From contig CM071567.1 of assembly GCA_036426205.1 (NCBI GenBank), positions 288,164,145-288,228,144 on the forward strand: a DNA stretch of 64,000 nucleotides, read 5' to 3'. The translations under genes and the position numbers were made by a program. The stretch's first letter is position 1. Every line of letters begins with the position of its first letter. The notes beneath the pieces are model-generated. The model had not been told where the DNA came from, did no database searches, and saw only the letters and a list, made by a program, of their open reading frames with translations. The stretch comes from Ascaphus truei. Lineage: Eukaryota; Chordata; Amphibia; Anura; Ascaphidae. Below are positions 11,903 through 23,420 of the stretch, in pieces.

Positions 11903-12258
11903 CAGTAGAGGCAACGTTTATTCTAACATTTGCCGTAAACTAGCCGGGTTACATTCTGGGTATGTGCTGGGTATGTGCTGGGTATGTTCTGGGCTAGTTT
12001 GAGGCACGTTTAAGGCATTTCTGCATTGACTAACGACCCATAGGATTAACACAGCAGGGATCCCTGGCAGTCCAATTCAGTTTGAATGGGACTGCCAGGG
12101 ACCCCCGCTGTTAATCTGATAGGCCATTAATCAATGCAGAAATGCTGGGGCTAGTTTAAGGAAAGTTTAAGGCATGTATTCAGAATGTACCTGGGTGTTT
12201 CCTGTTTTTTGGGGGGAATTGCCACTGGTTTTTGTTCGAATAAGAGTTGCCTCTACTG
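11903..12258. mobile_element. TA-flanked MITE (Tc1/mariner-type) in L2 tail
   Basis: The 356-bp element has terminal inverted repeats of about 25 bases starting CAGTAGAGGCAAC and is flanked by TA on both sides (11901-11902, 12259-12260). Comparison with the second L2 copy at 40750-40775, which lacks it, confirms an insertion. Inside are three GGGTATGTGCT-like tandem units and an inner inverted repeat (about 12020-12150). It is non-coding, so it would need a transposase in trans. Confidence 0.85.
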
Positions 12259-12302
12259 TATATTTATGGCACTATATAAATAAAGACATACAATACAACC
12301 CA

Positions 12303-13849
12303 CAGTTGGATTGGACCAACAAAGTACCCATACAGTGGAGCCCTCAATGTACCAAGTCTTGTATCAGTCCGAGATAACAAATCGCGGTTTAAAGTTTCAT
12401 AAAGAAGACAAGACTACTCTTCCTGAAATTTATGCTGAGTTCAAAGATGTCTTTGACAAGGTACGCTCCGAGGTTCTTCCCTCACATCGGCATTTTGATT
12501 GCCCGATTGATCTTTTGCCACGTTCTGTTCTTCGGAATTCTTTGTCCCCAGCTGTGCTGTCTTTTTCTTTGTTAAAAAGAAAGAATGGTCTCTCTGCCCT
12601 TGTATAGACTAAAGGGGGCTTAATAAGATCACTTTGAGAACCGCTACCCCCTACCGCTCATCTCTGATGGGCATTACGAATATTTAGTCATGCCCTTCGG
12701 CCTTTGTAATGCTCTGGCAGTATTCCAAGTATTCGTAAGTGAGATTTTTCGAGATCTTCTCAATCTTTTTGTCCTTGTCTATCTTGACGATATGCTCATC
12801 TTCTCTAAATCTCTCTCAGAAACATCCATCACATTAAGGTAGTCTTGTCTCGCCTTTGGGAGAATCTACTATACGCCAAACTAGAGAAGTGCCTATTTCA
12901 CCCGAATTCCATTTCTTTCCTGGGCTATATTATTTTGGACACCTGATTCTCCATGGACCATGCCAAACTCAAGGCAGTGCTAGAATGGCCACAGCCGACC
13001 TCCTTGAAAGCAATTCAACGATTCTTAGGATTTGCTGATTGTTATCGCAAATTCATCAAAAAACATTCTTCTACTGTAGCTCCTATTACGGCCTTGACAA
13101 AGAAAAGAGCAAACACCTCTTCTGGCCACCTGCAACACTTCAAGCCTTCAAATCTCTCAAAGAAGCTTTTGGCTCCGCACCTATCCTGTGTCACCCATAT
13201 CCCAAACTACCTTTTACTCTGGAGGTAGATGCCTCTGACGTTGGCGCAGGCACCATTCTTTCTCAAATGCAATTCCCTCTGACCAATCTTCACCCCTGCG
13301 TTTTTTTTTCTACGAAGTTTTCCTCTGCAGAACAGAATTATGATGTTGGCAACAGGGTGCTCCTCGCTATCAAACTCACACTACAAGAATGGAGGCACCT
13401 CTTGGAAGGTACTGAAAATCCCATTTAAATTCTCACAGATTATAAAAACTTGCTGTACATAGAAAACTCCTGTCATCTTGGAGCTCGTCAGACCCGTTAG
13501 TCTCTCTTCTTCTCTAGATTCAATTATCTTATTTCTCATATTCCTGGGTATAAAAACCTGAAAGCTGATGCACTGTCCCGCCAGTTCATTGTCGAGAACA
13601 AGTCTGAAGATATATCGGAGACTATCCTCCCTTCCAAATACGTTATATCCGCCAATTCTTTTGACGTCAGGGATGACATTTTGTCTATTCAAACACACAT
13701 TCCCGATGGTCTTGAGGTGCCGGATGGTTGTCTATATGCTGCTCCTCAATTTCGTAAGAAGATTCTAGACTGGGGTCATTCATCTAAGTCTGCCGGTCAT
13801 CCTGAAACCAGAGAACTTCTGACCTCATCAGACAAACCTTCTGGTGGCC
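12303..13849 (+). pseudogene. Chromovirus RT and RNase H remnant
   Basis: Right of the L2 the pol reading resumes (NPQLDW). RT shows a MPFGLCNA segment and the catalytic [12 protein letters not shown] motif (about 12690-12820). The region between the fingers and MPFG is shortened by an internal deletion. Next come the thumb/connection (RFLGFADCYRKFI) and RNase H with VDASDVGAGTILSQ and an ADALSRQ end (about 13205-13590). Several stops and frame changes occur, for example at 12605 and 13428. The segment ends in an IRQTFWWP-like integrase N-terminal reading broken by the solo LTR. Confidence 0.8.
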
Positions 13850-15408
13850 TGTCACGGTGGACCAGTACTTAACAACACTTTTTATATTTTTAGGATTCTC
13901 GATTGAACACGACAAGGAGGCAAAATAAATTGTCATATATTTCCTTGATAGACAAACACACAACAGCTTCAGAATACACTTAATACAACACTTACTGGGA
14001 TGGGGAACCTAAATAAATTGTCCTTTGCAAGAAAACGCAAGAAATGCAGTCTCTGTTTAAAGTCTGTTTGGCTAGATCGCAAGTTGCTAATCTAATAACT
14101 CCGCCAAATGAAGGAATTTCATAGAAGTTTGTAAGAATTCGTTCGGGAGTCACCAGGGCTAACGAATTCCAGAGTTTGGGGTGAATCCTTGGTTGCGATG
14201 TTATTAACCCCTTGCGTCTTGGAACCGCTACCGCTGTACGTGAACAGAATCTTGTGCAAAGCTTGGTTACGTCATGAATCACACTGGGGATAGCTCGGCG
14301 GGCAGTTTTATAGGGTTCACAGACCTATCTCTAACATGCCTGCCCAATCTTTCTGTGGGAAAACGTAACCCACCAATCTCCGATTTGCCTGTAGTTTGCA
14401 AAATGGGGCAAAAAGGCTTACCTGTTTGCCCCGCACATGTGTTAGCTTGACACCCATGCGACTTAGCATACCTGGGATACACCCCTTTACTGGCGACCCT
14501 TAGTATGGGGTTTGGCTCCAAGGTGTGAAAGGCTCATGCTGAGTACTGGGATCTAGCACTCAGCAACATCCCGGCCACTTTCACACTTTGGACCTCTGAG
14601 TCTTTTCATTCCCGGCACTCCACTAGAGTTAGTCTCCCACTGAACAGGGTGTCTTTGAAGTGTAGGAAAGAAAATACCCTCAGCTCATTCACCCCTGGCA
14701 TATTTACATGCCAAAGGGATTTTTGCCAGGCTCACAGAAAAAAACTGTTCCTGCCTGTACATTTTAAACTTACAGTATTTGACACTTTATTAAAACAATA
14801 TGTTCTGGGTGTACCACAACTGTAATTTTTATGTGTGTGAGTGGTTTATTTATTTAGACTTGCACACCAAAAATTAGAGTGCTAGCTGTCTGCGTCTGAG
14901 TTAGCCCACTTAAATGAAAAGCTTGCTGGTGGGAAGCCAAGTTCACCTACTTCTCACGTCAATTGACCCACTTCCCACGGCAATAGACTTTCTGCCTTTC
15001 AAGTTACTGGAGGTAACAGGGTACGGATACATTTTATCGGTAAACCACTTCAAATCTAAATGCAAGCCACTTATTCAATTGACTTGCGGTTACAGAGTCG
15101 AATGCATGGAAATGGATACCCATACTTCAAACAGACCTCCCAGCGCCAGCCACGCTTATTCAATCAGCGCTGGCTAGGGCGCTCACAACACCATCTTGTG
15201 CCTAAAAACAATATTGCACACTTTGCATTTATTTCTATTACTGCAGGCAGGGAGCAGCCTACAAAATGGTGATAAAAAGGCTGGGACAGGGCAAATACAT
15301 TAGTGTCATGCACATCCTTTTAACCCCATCACTCCCAATATGAGGTGGTGTTAATCAGCCGGGTATAATACCTTTATTAAGGGCATGATTAACCCCACTC
15401 TCGCCACA
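13850..15408. mobile_element. Solo LTR-type insertion (5-bp TSD)
   Basis: The 1559-bp insertion starts TGTCACGG, ends GCCACA and is bounded by the direct repeat TGGCC (13845-13849, 15409-15413). TG...CA ends plus a 5-bp duplication are the signature of an LTR. With no internal pol or gag frame it is best read as a solo LTR or a very small LTR derivative. Removing it and one TGGCC restores the integrase reading WWPTMLK. Strand is uncertain. Confidence 0.7.
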
Positions 15409-15413
15409 TGGCC

Positions 15414-16340
15414 TACCATGTTAAAGGACATTGAGGAGTTCGTAAATTCCTGTTCTATCTGCGCTCAGGGTAAAACTGCACGCAACAAATCACGGGTCTC
15501 TTACGCCCACTGCCAGTGCCAGAACATCCCTGGAGTCATCTCTCTATGGATTTTATTGTCGAGCTTCCTATTTCTAAAGGAATGAATACTATTTTGGTTG
15601 TCGTCGACAGATTTTAAAAACAATCTCACTTCATACCTCTCAGAGGCCTACCCATTTCCGCTACCTTAGCAGATATCTTTGTCAAAGAGATTTTTCGTAT
15701 TCACTGGGAACCACTGACCATAGTATCTGACAGTGGGCCTAAATTCATCTCCAAATTTTGGCATGCATTCGCCCAAAGAAGTGACATTGCTCTTAATTTT
15801 TCTTCAGGGTGTAATCCCCAGACCAATGGATAGATCGAAAAAACTAACCAAACTTTGGAAAAATATTTACAGTGCTTCATTTCCAACGCCCAAGATGATT
15901 GGGTGGACCTTCTCTCATGGGCAGAGTTTGCCCACAATTCATTAAGGAACGAATCTACACAACAATCACCATTCTTTATCAATTATGGATTTCACTCGGT
16001 ACGGCTTCCCATTTCCTCTTCTTCCTCCGGGGTCCCAGCAACGGACAACAGAATCAATTCTTTACAAGAGTCATGGAAGAGGATTCAGAGGACTCTTGTG
16101 GAAACAACTCACAGACAAAAGGTTCCAGCATACCGTCATCGACGCAAGGTGCCCAACTTCAAACCAGGAGACAGGATGTGGCTCTCTCCCATAAATATCA
16201 GGCTGAAGACACCGACCCTTAAACTGGCATACATTCCTGGGCCCATTTTCCATTTTGGAGCAAATCAATCAGGTCGCATACCGTTTACAACTGCCTCCTT
16301 CTATGAAAATACCTTCAGTCGTTCATGTTTCTCTCCTTAA
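15414..16340 (+). pseudogene. Chromovirus integrase remnant
   Basis: The reading after the solo LTR contains a zinc-binding remnant ([14 protein letters not shown]), then core motifs. The first Asp is in MDFIVELP, the second in IVSDSGPKF. The Glu is in an NG-stop-IEKTNQT context (about 15825-15850), where a stop has replaced the usual residue just before it. A C-terminal segment with RRKVPNFKPGDRMWL follows. Integrase joins the element's ends to target DNA in the nucleus. At least two stops and several frame changes make this copy non-functional. Confidence 0.8.
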
Positions 16341-16620
16341 ACCTGTGTTTAAAAGTTCTCTATTTCCTAACACTTCTTATACTCCTAAGCCGTTGTTTGT
16401 ACAAGGACAAGAGAAGTACGAGATACAGTCCATCATCAACTCTAGAATATCAAGGGGATCAATCCAGTACTTGGTCCACTGGAAAGAGTTTGGACCCGAA
16501 GAGAGGTCCTGGATACCCCATCACCAAGTACATGCCCCCAGTTTGCTGAGGCACTTCCATGCCAGGTACCCCCACAAGCAATATTGGAGTCATCCTGGGG
16601 CCGCTCCTCAAGGGGGGAGT
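16255..16620 (+). pseudogene. Chromovirus integrase C-terminus with chromodomain
   Basis: A frame open from 16255 gives the GPY/F-like tail (VVHVSLLKP) and then a chromodomain at about 16415-16555: YEIQSIINSRI, YLVHWKEFGPEERSWIP, ending near HARYPHK. Aromatic-cage positions Y and W are visible. In chromoviruses this domain directs integration to marked chromatin. The chromodomain stretch itself has no stop. The open frame runs on into the LTR to 16842, beyond the domain. Confidence 0.85.
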
Positions 16621-16622
16621 AC
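16610..16622 (+). promoter_or_regulatory. Polypurine tract of chromovirus
   Basis: AAGGGGGGAGTAC lies directly before the LTR start TGTAAGGAAT. Position and composition match the plus-strand priming site. The same boundary occurs in the element at 45-49 kb. Confidence 0.7.
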
Positions 16623-17280
16623 TGTAAGGAATTGGGGAACACGTCCCCTGCGGCTTGTTCCCTCCTTAGCTCCTGCTGCACAGCATCCTGTTGCAAGAAA
16701 TCAGAGAGCGCATCCCCTGTGGCATGCTTCCTCCTTACCCCCTGCTGTACTGTCTCCCGCACACCTTGCAGAGCACATGCGCCCACGGAGTTCTTTCAAG
16801 GTTACCACAGATCTTGGCTCCACCCCTCCACGTGTGCTGTGATGCATGTGCACCACTCCCCAGCTGCGCGTCAACTCTAATATCTCCCTCACCTTTCTCC
16901 TGCTTCTCACAGCCTATCCCTGCCTCCGCAGAGGCTGCTCCTCCACTCCACCCCCTTCTCTCATTGGACTCCTGTTGCAATATATGCTCAGCTCTGTTAC
17001 TTCCTCTTTGGCTGAGCATAGTTATTGGTAGCCTTGTGTTCCCACATCTCTATTCCTGCCTCATTCCTGTCTGTGTACTAACCTTGTTGCTGCTTGCCTC
17101 CCTGTGTACTGGCACGGCTAGACTTTGGACCATTCTGTGGATTACCGACCCCAGCTTGCCTCTGACCTTCTGCTCTTTTCCATCCCCGACCACGGCAAAC
17201 AGACTATCTACTTCTCTACTGGCTCCAACCCTAGACTACGGCACTTTGGACTCTGACCATTCTCCTGGAACCAACCTACA
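16623..17280 (+). repeat. 3' LTR of chromovirus
   Basis: It begins TGTAAGG right after the polypurine tract and plausibly ends at ACCTACA (17280), giving a TG...CA unit of 658 bp. It is C/T-rich on this strand. No second LTR copy is present in the window to confirm the right edge. Confidence 0.6.
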
Positions 17281-17303
17281 GTCTTCCTTTTTTCCCCTCC
17301 TTA

Positions 17304-17704
17304 CACTGGCGACACACTTTATTCGAGCTCGGCTAGTCCCACGAATTCGGGTATACTCGGGTGTATTGAGGTTTGTGACTGTTTTCTGCCCGAGTGCATT
17401 GCGTTATTTTCCAGGCAGGGATTGAAGCATTTTATTCCCGTTGGCTGCAATACTGCACAGTATATATATATATATATACTGCATTACAATTCATGAATTT
17501 ATGCCATCTGGTAGACACGCGAAGCATTGCAGCCTATTAAATCCTAATCATTATCATTTAACAGATCAGCCGCCCGTCAGCCAGGCATGAACCATGGCTG
17601 GGAAGGCAAACGCAACGGGGCTTGTCAGAGGTGAGGAGCGGCGCATTCCAGGTATCTGCCAGGTACAGACTGGGTATTTGCTCGAATAAAGTGTGTCACA
17701 GCAG
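17304..17704. mobile_element. TA-flanked MITE
   Basis: Ends at 17304-17327 and 17680-17704 are inverted copies sharing GACACACTTTATTCGAGC, and TA flanks both sides (17302-17303, 17705-17706). The TTATTCGA core resembles the MITE at 11.9 kb, suggesting related Tc1/mariner-type families. It holds a (TA)n run at about 17460-17480. Non-coding. Confidence 0.8.
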
Positions 17705-17737
17705 TATGCTTATGTACTCAAAATATGTTATTAGTCT

Positions 17738-17775
17738 TCTTCATTGACTTCATTGACTTCGTCATTGACTTTGTT
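17738..17775. repeat. Short ATTGACTTC tandem repeat
   Basis: Roughly four imperfect units of TTCATTGACT-type sequence. A simple minisatellite with no further meaning seen. Confidence 0.7.
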
Positions 17776-18237
17776 ATTTTCTCTTCTTCTTGAACCACAT
17801 GCTAATGTGATTATTTACGTTGCCACCTTCTTTCTGCCTAATCTGATATATAGGGGAAAGTAAGGGGAGCACACAAAAAAAGGATACATATCGGTTTATG
17901 TAATTCAAGTGAATAAATAGTGCAAGTGGTGTGAAAAGTATCAAAATATGAAATTATACCTAAAGTAAACACAAGGTTTGGCTGGATGCCAGGGGATTCC
18001 CATCAGATGTTCATCTATATGTCCAGCTCAGATATGAATCTACCTCATAGGAGAGACAAGCATACAATGGTACAGACGGTATAGACAGAGATTTAATAAG
18101 AAAAAAGCTCCCCACTGAAGAGATAGAAGGGACAGCAGGCACTGCTAGGCAATTACTAAAGGCTGGACTGCGCTGAGGTAAAAAGTTATTTATTGACCAT
18201 ATGCAAACAGGGATAAAAGGGAAAGTCCCCCGTAGTA

Positions 18238-18278
18238 ACTCTAACGCGTTTCACCCCTACGGAGCTTTGTCAAAGAGT
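18238..18278 (-). ncRNA. Hammerhead-ribozyme-like motif (best minus-strand copy)
   Basis: On the minus strand: stem I ACTCT paired with AGAGT, then TTGACAAA, stem II GCTCC/GGGGT around GTA, then GAAAC and GCGTT. This is the hammerhead order with a two-pair stem III. Differences from consensus CUGANGA are C3 to U, G8 to A and one extra A before stem II. Such ribozymes are known in Penelope pseudo-LTRs. Activity is not established. Confidence 0.5.
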
Positions 18279-18339
18279 AATAACTCTCGGTACACAACAC
18301 ATGTAAGTAATGAGCCTAACCATGAGTAAGTAATGAGGT

Positions 18340-18434
18340 CTAAGGACATTTGAGAGGGTGTCATTAATAATACTACTAGCACATGTAAAATAGAAGACAT
18401 TAAGTATTAATGACACCCTCTCAAATGCCCTTAG
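18340..18434. repeat. 29-bp inverted repeat
   Basis: Bases 18340-18368 and 18406-18434 are inverted copies with one or two mismatches and a 37-base spacer. It lies between two oppositely oriented hammerhead-like motifs, so it may be the fold point of a foldback insertion. Confidence 0.7.
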
Positions 18435-18700
18435 AAAATCAAATATAAACCTCTATGGAATCAATTTTTAATATCTTTTAGCTATATTTTTTCCCTTGTC
18501 CCCCACTTGGTTTTAACAATTTTTTTTTATATGTATACAGTATGTTTATTCACTAGTATGATATAATTTTTTCTAATTTTATTATCACTGCAGTATTATG
18601 GTTGATTTATTTGTTCACGTTTTTTATTGCTTATGTTTTTTCCTGTTATTCTTGTTTGAGTAGCTGGGTTCTGATTGGGGTGGCTGGTCTGTACACCGGA

Positions 18701-18744
18701 GCTCCTTGAGAAAGCACCACAGTAGGCGTGAAACATGTGGGAGA
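18701..18744 (+). ncRNA. Hammerhead-like motif
   Basis: CTCC (stem I), TTGAGAAA, stem II GCACC/GGCGT, GAAAC, ATGTG, then GGGAG closing stem I. The cleavage-site position is G, not allowed in active hammerheads, so it is probably decayed. Confidence 0.35.
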
Positions 18745-19629
18745 GTAGTTAGTATTGTCTGTTTTTTTGTTTTTTATGTAGTTCATTAAAGTATACCTTT
18801 TTAACCCCTTTTTTGCTGGTGAGTGCCTACTTTTTGTATCATGGAGCGGCTGGAATTTTGATTCTTACCTTGTTCTATTGCTGTGTATGAGAATCTGCTT
18901 CACCACCGGATGCCTGGAGGAGACGCTTTTGGCAGCGTCAGGGCAGCTGCAACAAGAAAGGATGATCAAGGCGGCGTAAAGTAAAGGGTATTACACGCCG
19001 GGCATAGCCAGGTTAAGGGGGACGTTAGTGACTGCACCTCACAATTGGTTGTCCCCCCCTGTGTCCCCTCCTTGTCACCATTATTTATCTGAACACAGAA
19101 AACTGCAGCCCCTTAATCCTTTATTTTCCGGTGTCAACTCCTATTATCATTTTACTACTGCCTAAAGGCTTTATTTCCAACCTCCTGGAGTTTTGACACA
19201 GTTTTTTCTTTGTTTAGTATATATTGTCTAATTGTTATTGGATAAAATTAGACGAAGCAATATTTTACTTATAAACAGAGCACTACCCAATTACTGTACT
19301 TGAATTTTATATGTATACATATCACCAGGAAATGTATTAATAAGAGTTATGTTGCCAGATTGATTTTGATTTTATCAGTTAGATTACACTCTCACACTTT
19401 GTCTGTTGAATATTGTTCTAATGTTTGCAACTATGTATGTTGTGCTTTTATTTAACACTTCTGCAAACGCGAGTCCGAATTAGGGTAACAATTAAGGGGT
19501 TTCAATTAAGCCTTTATTTACTTTTGTTTATCTGATGACCCACATTTAAGCTTCCATAATATCACTGTAATTAAAAATGGAAGTTGCCACGCTATAAAAG
19601 GAAGCCCACACTCAACAACCCACATGAAC

Positions 19630-19662
19630 CTGACGAAGCACCGTTGGCTTGCGAAACGCGAT
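19630..19662 (+). ncRNA. Hammerhead-like motif with consensus CTGACGA
   Basis: CTGACGA matches the hammerhead CUGANGA box exactly. After one extra A a GCA/TGC stem closes before GAAACGCG. Stem I pairing is weak, and the base after GCG is A instead of U. A terminal-like segment with AATAAA follows at about 19800. Confidence 0.35.
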
Positions 19663-20306
19663 GTAGTTTTCTAGAATTCCCCGGCTACAGTCCTACTCAC
19701 CGGATGCGGGAGCAGTTAACTGCAGCGAAGCACGAAAGGAAGCTGCGGCCAGCCGGAGTATGTGTTTTTTTACATGTAAGTGCATTGTCACTTTACTTTT
19801 ATCAATAAATTGCATTTTTAACAAATTTGGCTGTCTGTCGCCCCATTGTGGTACTCTGGGAGGACGTGAGATGTCCGCTACTTCATCCCATTGAGTGTGG
19901 AGGGACTACAGAACCAGACATATTAAGATTTCGATGTGAAAGCCACTCACACATGGCCGTGTGAGTGATATATTTTTATTATTTCAATCCCTCATCCATT
20001 CCGTAACTCACCCGTTCCTCCCTTATTCCCCATTCCCTCCCTTCCCCTCCTTCCCCCCCTTCCCTCGCCCTGCATCTTATTCTGCTGATATCTTATGTGA
20101 ATTTATTGAATATTAATAGTGGTATCTGACAGTACTCATCAATCATAGCTATTTCTAGTAGTACATATTTTTGACTGAACTTATTATCCCTTCGTTTACG
20201 CTCACAGAACATTGTGCCAAATCTAATTACAACTGATCCCAGGTGAAGGGAGGTGTGGCAGTGAATTAACCTCTTAACAACCTAAAACTGAACTGGTAAA
20301 AGGATA

Positions 20307-20340
20307 CTGAGGAAGCCATACATTGTGGTTAAATGCGTAG
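20307..20340 (+). ncRNA. Hammerhead-like motif
   Basis: CTGAGGA matches the consensus box. One extra A is followed by stem II GCCAT/GTGGT (five pairs including wobbles), then TAAATGCGTA, where GAAA has changed to TAAA. Probably inactive. Confidence 0.35.
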
Positions 20341-20519
20341 ACGTAAACAAGAGACAGCACACAGCATATATTCCCCTTACTGTTCAGGAGGTTGCTGTCT
20401 AGCCTGTCACGAACATCAGCTGCAGCCCAAGGTATCCTCCGTTGATGTCACATTGAAGCATCATGCGTAACATCACTTTAGGGTACGGACAAAGAGAGAG
20501 GATGCCATCAATAGCAGAC

Positions 20520-20570
20520 AGCATAAGAAGTAAGATGCCAGTAAGAAGTAAGAAGTAAGAAGTAAGATGC
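20520..20570. repeat. AGAAGTAAG short tandem repeat
   Basis: Four to five imperfect copies of an 8-9 base unit. Simple repeat. Confidence 0.75.
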
Positions 20571-20869
20571 CACTCAGGTACCCAGGAGATCAAACTTCAC
20601 CAGCAGTGGTCACATTAGGTGGAATACATCATCTCCCTCTCCATCCAACGGTCCAGAGAGACTACCATTATGAAGGGTCGATCCGCTAAATTGGGTTGCA
20701 AAACAAGATTTCAATACACCACGTGATTACATTGTTTATATTTTATTAATTGAATGCCTTCTTTTACTGGTATTTAATATTCTTATAATGTATTTTATGC
20801 TATGTACTGTAGCACACCTCTTCTTTCTTTTGATGGGGTAGATGCCCCAGGGAAAGTGGTTAAGCCTTC

Positions 20870-21610
20870 TGGGTGAGTAACGAGAGGGGTTTAAACCCTT
20901 AATTACCATCATGGTTAATACCGCTAAAGTGATTAAGGGGTTACAGGCCAGTTGTTATTTTATTTTTATTTTACTGTTGGTGCCCACTTAAGATGCATAG
21001 GACTAAAATGACGAGAACAACCTTATTTTTAATGGGAAAATATGCTACTATCCAGATCTGGATAATAGAAATTTTGCCCATTACTGTACTGTGTGTGCTG
21101 GTGGGGAGGGATTTTTGGAGGTAGATGGGTGCCCATTCATTGCCATTGGGGTTATCTGTGCTCCCATTGAGGGCATAGGTAACCCCAGTGGCAATAAATG
21201 GGTGTATTGGCTAGTGTTTTTTGTTGTATTGTATTTTAGTGTTTATTTTATTGTGGGGTTTTTTTGTATCACAAATGGACAAAATTGTTATAAGCCATTT
21301 GGCTACTAGTGCTTTTGTCAATTTGTGTGTGTTGATGATGGTAGAGGGGGTGTGGCATGGGGGAAGTGGCCATGTGGCAGGTGATCAGGGCTACTTGGAG
21401 GGTTACGGGATGGGTTAACCCCTTCATTAATGGTTACAACCGCTAAGGTAATTAAGTGGTTAACCAATCCTGAAATCCTCCCGGGTTGCCTAATCACCGT
21501 CCCTGGGGCAACTACAGTACACCCTTCACCCACCCCATTAAAACACTAGTAAACAATTAATTACCTTAGAGGTAGTAATCGCTAAGGTAATTAATGGGTT
21601 ACGTATTTTA
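20870..21610. repeat. Dispersed repeat with TTAACC/GCTAAGGTAATTA motifs
   Basis: Variants of CGCTAAGGTAATTAAGGGGTTA occur near 20915-20943, 21445-21465 and 21570-21600. A 23-base inverted repeat (about 21130-21152 and 21179-21201) encloses a 26-base loop. One block recurs at 2985-3110. Frames here are short, so it is viewed as a non-coding repeat family that was not identified. Confidence 0.5.
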
Positions 21611-22559
21611 ATGGTTGCGCATCCACTCTTATAGGGCAGAAGAGGGAGACACCTTCAACCTCAAAGGTATACTGTAAGTAAAACATTTGCTAATTTACTA
21701 TGTTATGTGTTTAACTGTATGTAGTTTACTGTATTTGAATGGGCAAAAGTGCTAGTAGCCATATTTGGCACTGGTTTTTCTTGAAGAGTCTCTCTATGAT
21801 GCAAGTATCTTTGTAACACTCCATGGAAGAAAGCAAACTGTCTACAGTGAGATACTATCAGCATAAGCTACCTAAGCTTGGGAGACAATTCTGTTCTAAG
21901 AGGCCAAATAGGCACAGTGTATCCATTAATAGCGTAATGATGTGGAATTAACAAGACAGAACATGCAATGCACTTTGGAACAGATAAGAATCCTATAAGT
22001 TCCTTTGGAACAGATAAGAATATCCTTTTTGACTGTGCCATCTCTCGGGTTACACTTGAGCACCTTACTTTTTAAAAACATTGAATTGTCCATCTACTGT
22101 ACTTGCTCCATTTCTGACTGGAGAAGATTTTATAATTTGATAAATGTTAAGTTTTTAACAGAATTATGTTCCCCTTCACTGATGAGTTGTCTTTTGATGT
22201 ACTGTATATACAGTATATGGTCATGTCTGTTGATTTCCATAATGCACTTTATAATTGTCTTGTTAGTGTAGAGGTGGGACAACATTCTCATAGTTTCCAA
22301 GGGTTTTTGTCTAGGGATGTGACCAGTAAGTTTCTATTTAAAAAAATTAGTGATTATCTCATTATGATCTGTAGTGAGTTGTCTACTGACAAAGGCAGTC
22401 ACGATCAGAAGTCCCGGTGGAAGTGAGGAAGAACTGCAGGATATGAGCAGGAAGGACCCTAGTTCAACTCCCATCATGGACGTCTCTGACACCTTGCAAA
22501 TTAGCAGCAAAGTTATTGAAGCTACTAGAATAGGCCCCTATAACACTTAAATCATTTTC
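21611..22559. other. No recognised gene
   Basis: AT-rich sequence with a tandem 16-base duplication (TCCTTTGGAACAGATAAG-like) near 21970-22020. Frames at 22005-22426 have no clear domain but might be the worn N-terminal part of the adjacent Penelope element. Confidence 0.4.
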
Positions 22560-22689
22560 AGTTAAATAATAGAATGTGCTATAAAAAAAAACTTGCACAT
22601 CACCTGAATGATGGGTCAAAGATACATGTCATCATATATTAAAGAAAGCCTTGAATGAGCGATTTATTAATAAACTGGAATTTAATTTT

Positions 22690-23420
22690 TTGAAGATTGT
22701 CATCCAAATGTGCCCACTCTCTATGTTATTGACAAGATGCACAAATCCATTAGAAATTCTCTGGGTCATCCTATTGTGGCTGGGATTGAAAGTGGCACAG
22801 AAAAAGTGAGCTGCTATGTAAATTAAGTATTAAGACCTTTCCTATTAAGTCTACCTCAAAGATACTACTGATGTTCTTTAAAGAATAGGTGTTCTTCATG
22901 TAGGCATTAATGTAATACTGGTGAAATTGGATGTGAAATCCTTACATATCTCCATAACCTATAAGGTGGGGTTGAGAATGATTGAGATCTTTTTGGACAC
23001 AATAGGATTTCATTTCAAAATGCATAATTCCTTTGTTCTTGTTTTTGATGGTAAATATTATTTACAGATGCAGGGAACTGCCATGGATGCCATTTGTACA
23101 CCAATCTACAAATTGGGCTGGTGGGACAAACCTGGGCCATGGGACAAACAGTCCGTTTTTGGCATAGATAACTTTGTGGCACACATGGTATTCGAACTGA
23201 GATATATTGATGATATATTTATGATCTGGAAATGGACTTCTGATGAGCTGAGTTCTTTTGTAAGTCTTTTGAATAGAAATTACCTTAATTAAAGCTTACT
23301 CATAAAATTGGTAAGGAACAAATAGTATTTTTTGATCTTTCCATCAAGATATGTGACAATGTGACTGTAACAGACTGCTTTTGTAAACCTACAGCTACAG
23401 TACTAACATCTTATTAAGGG
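22690..23420 (+). pseudogene. PLE reverse transcriptase remnant
   Basis: Fragments read CHPNVPTLYVI and KMHKS, IVAGIESGTEK, KLDVKSLHISI (motif A region) and MQGTAMDAICTP (the PLE-specific GTAMGT-like motif B, worn). Next is LRYIDDIFMIW, with the catalytic YxDD (about 23200-23225). The open frame 22921-23292 covers motifs A to C. PLE RTs are related to telomerase and copy the element at a nicked target. Stops before and after show decay. Confidence 0.8.

Larger units (their letters stand above)
7823..12295 (+). mobile_element. L2-clade LINE inserted in chromovirus
   Basis: A 4.5-kb plus-strand LINE has a 5' UTR with 69-bp tandem repeats, an endonuclease-reverse transcriptase ORF and a 3' end with a GCGCTATATAAAT-type tail typical of L2 elements. 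It is bounded by a 7-bp direct repeat CAACCCA (7816-7822 and 12296-12302) that also restores the chromovirus reading. A 356-bp MITE sits in its 3' UTR. A 5'-truncated sister copy lies at 39646-40806. Confidence 0.85.
6745..17280 (+). mobile_element. Ty3 chromovirus, nested and decayed
   Basis: Plus-strand pieces appear in canonical Ty3 order: Gag with one CCHC knuckle, aspartic protease, reverse transcriptase, RNase H, integrase, C-terminal chromodomain, polypurine tract and 3' LTR. They are interrupted by an L2 LINE (7823-12295) and a solo LTR-type insertion (13850-15408). With these removed, the reading of protease into RT and of the post-RNase H region into integrase becomes continuous. 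The 5' LTR and Gag start are missing at the junction with the L1-like LINE. Many stops and frameshifts are present. Confidence 0.85.
17776..20306. other. Repeat-derived DNA with pseudo-LTR-like pieces
   Basis: No protein-coding domain was recognised. The stretch carries three hammerhead-like motifs, listed separately, each followed within about 150 bases by a T-rich or AATAAA-like tail. It also holds one tight inverted repeat. It looks like a pile of fragments of hammerhead-bearing retroelement termini. Confidence 0.4.
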
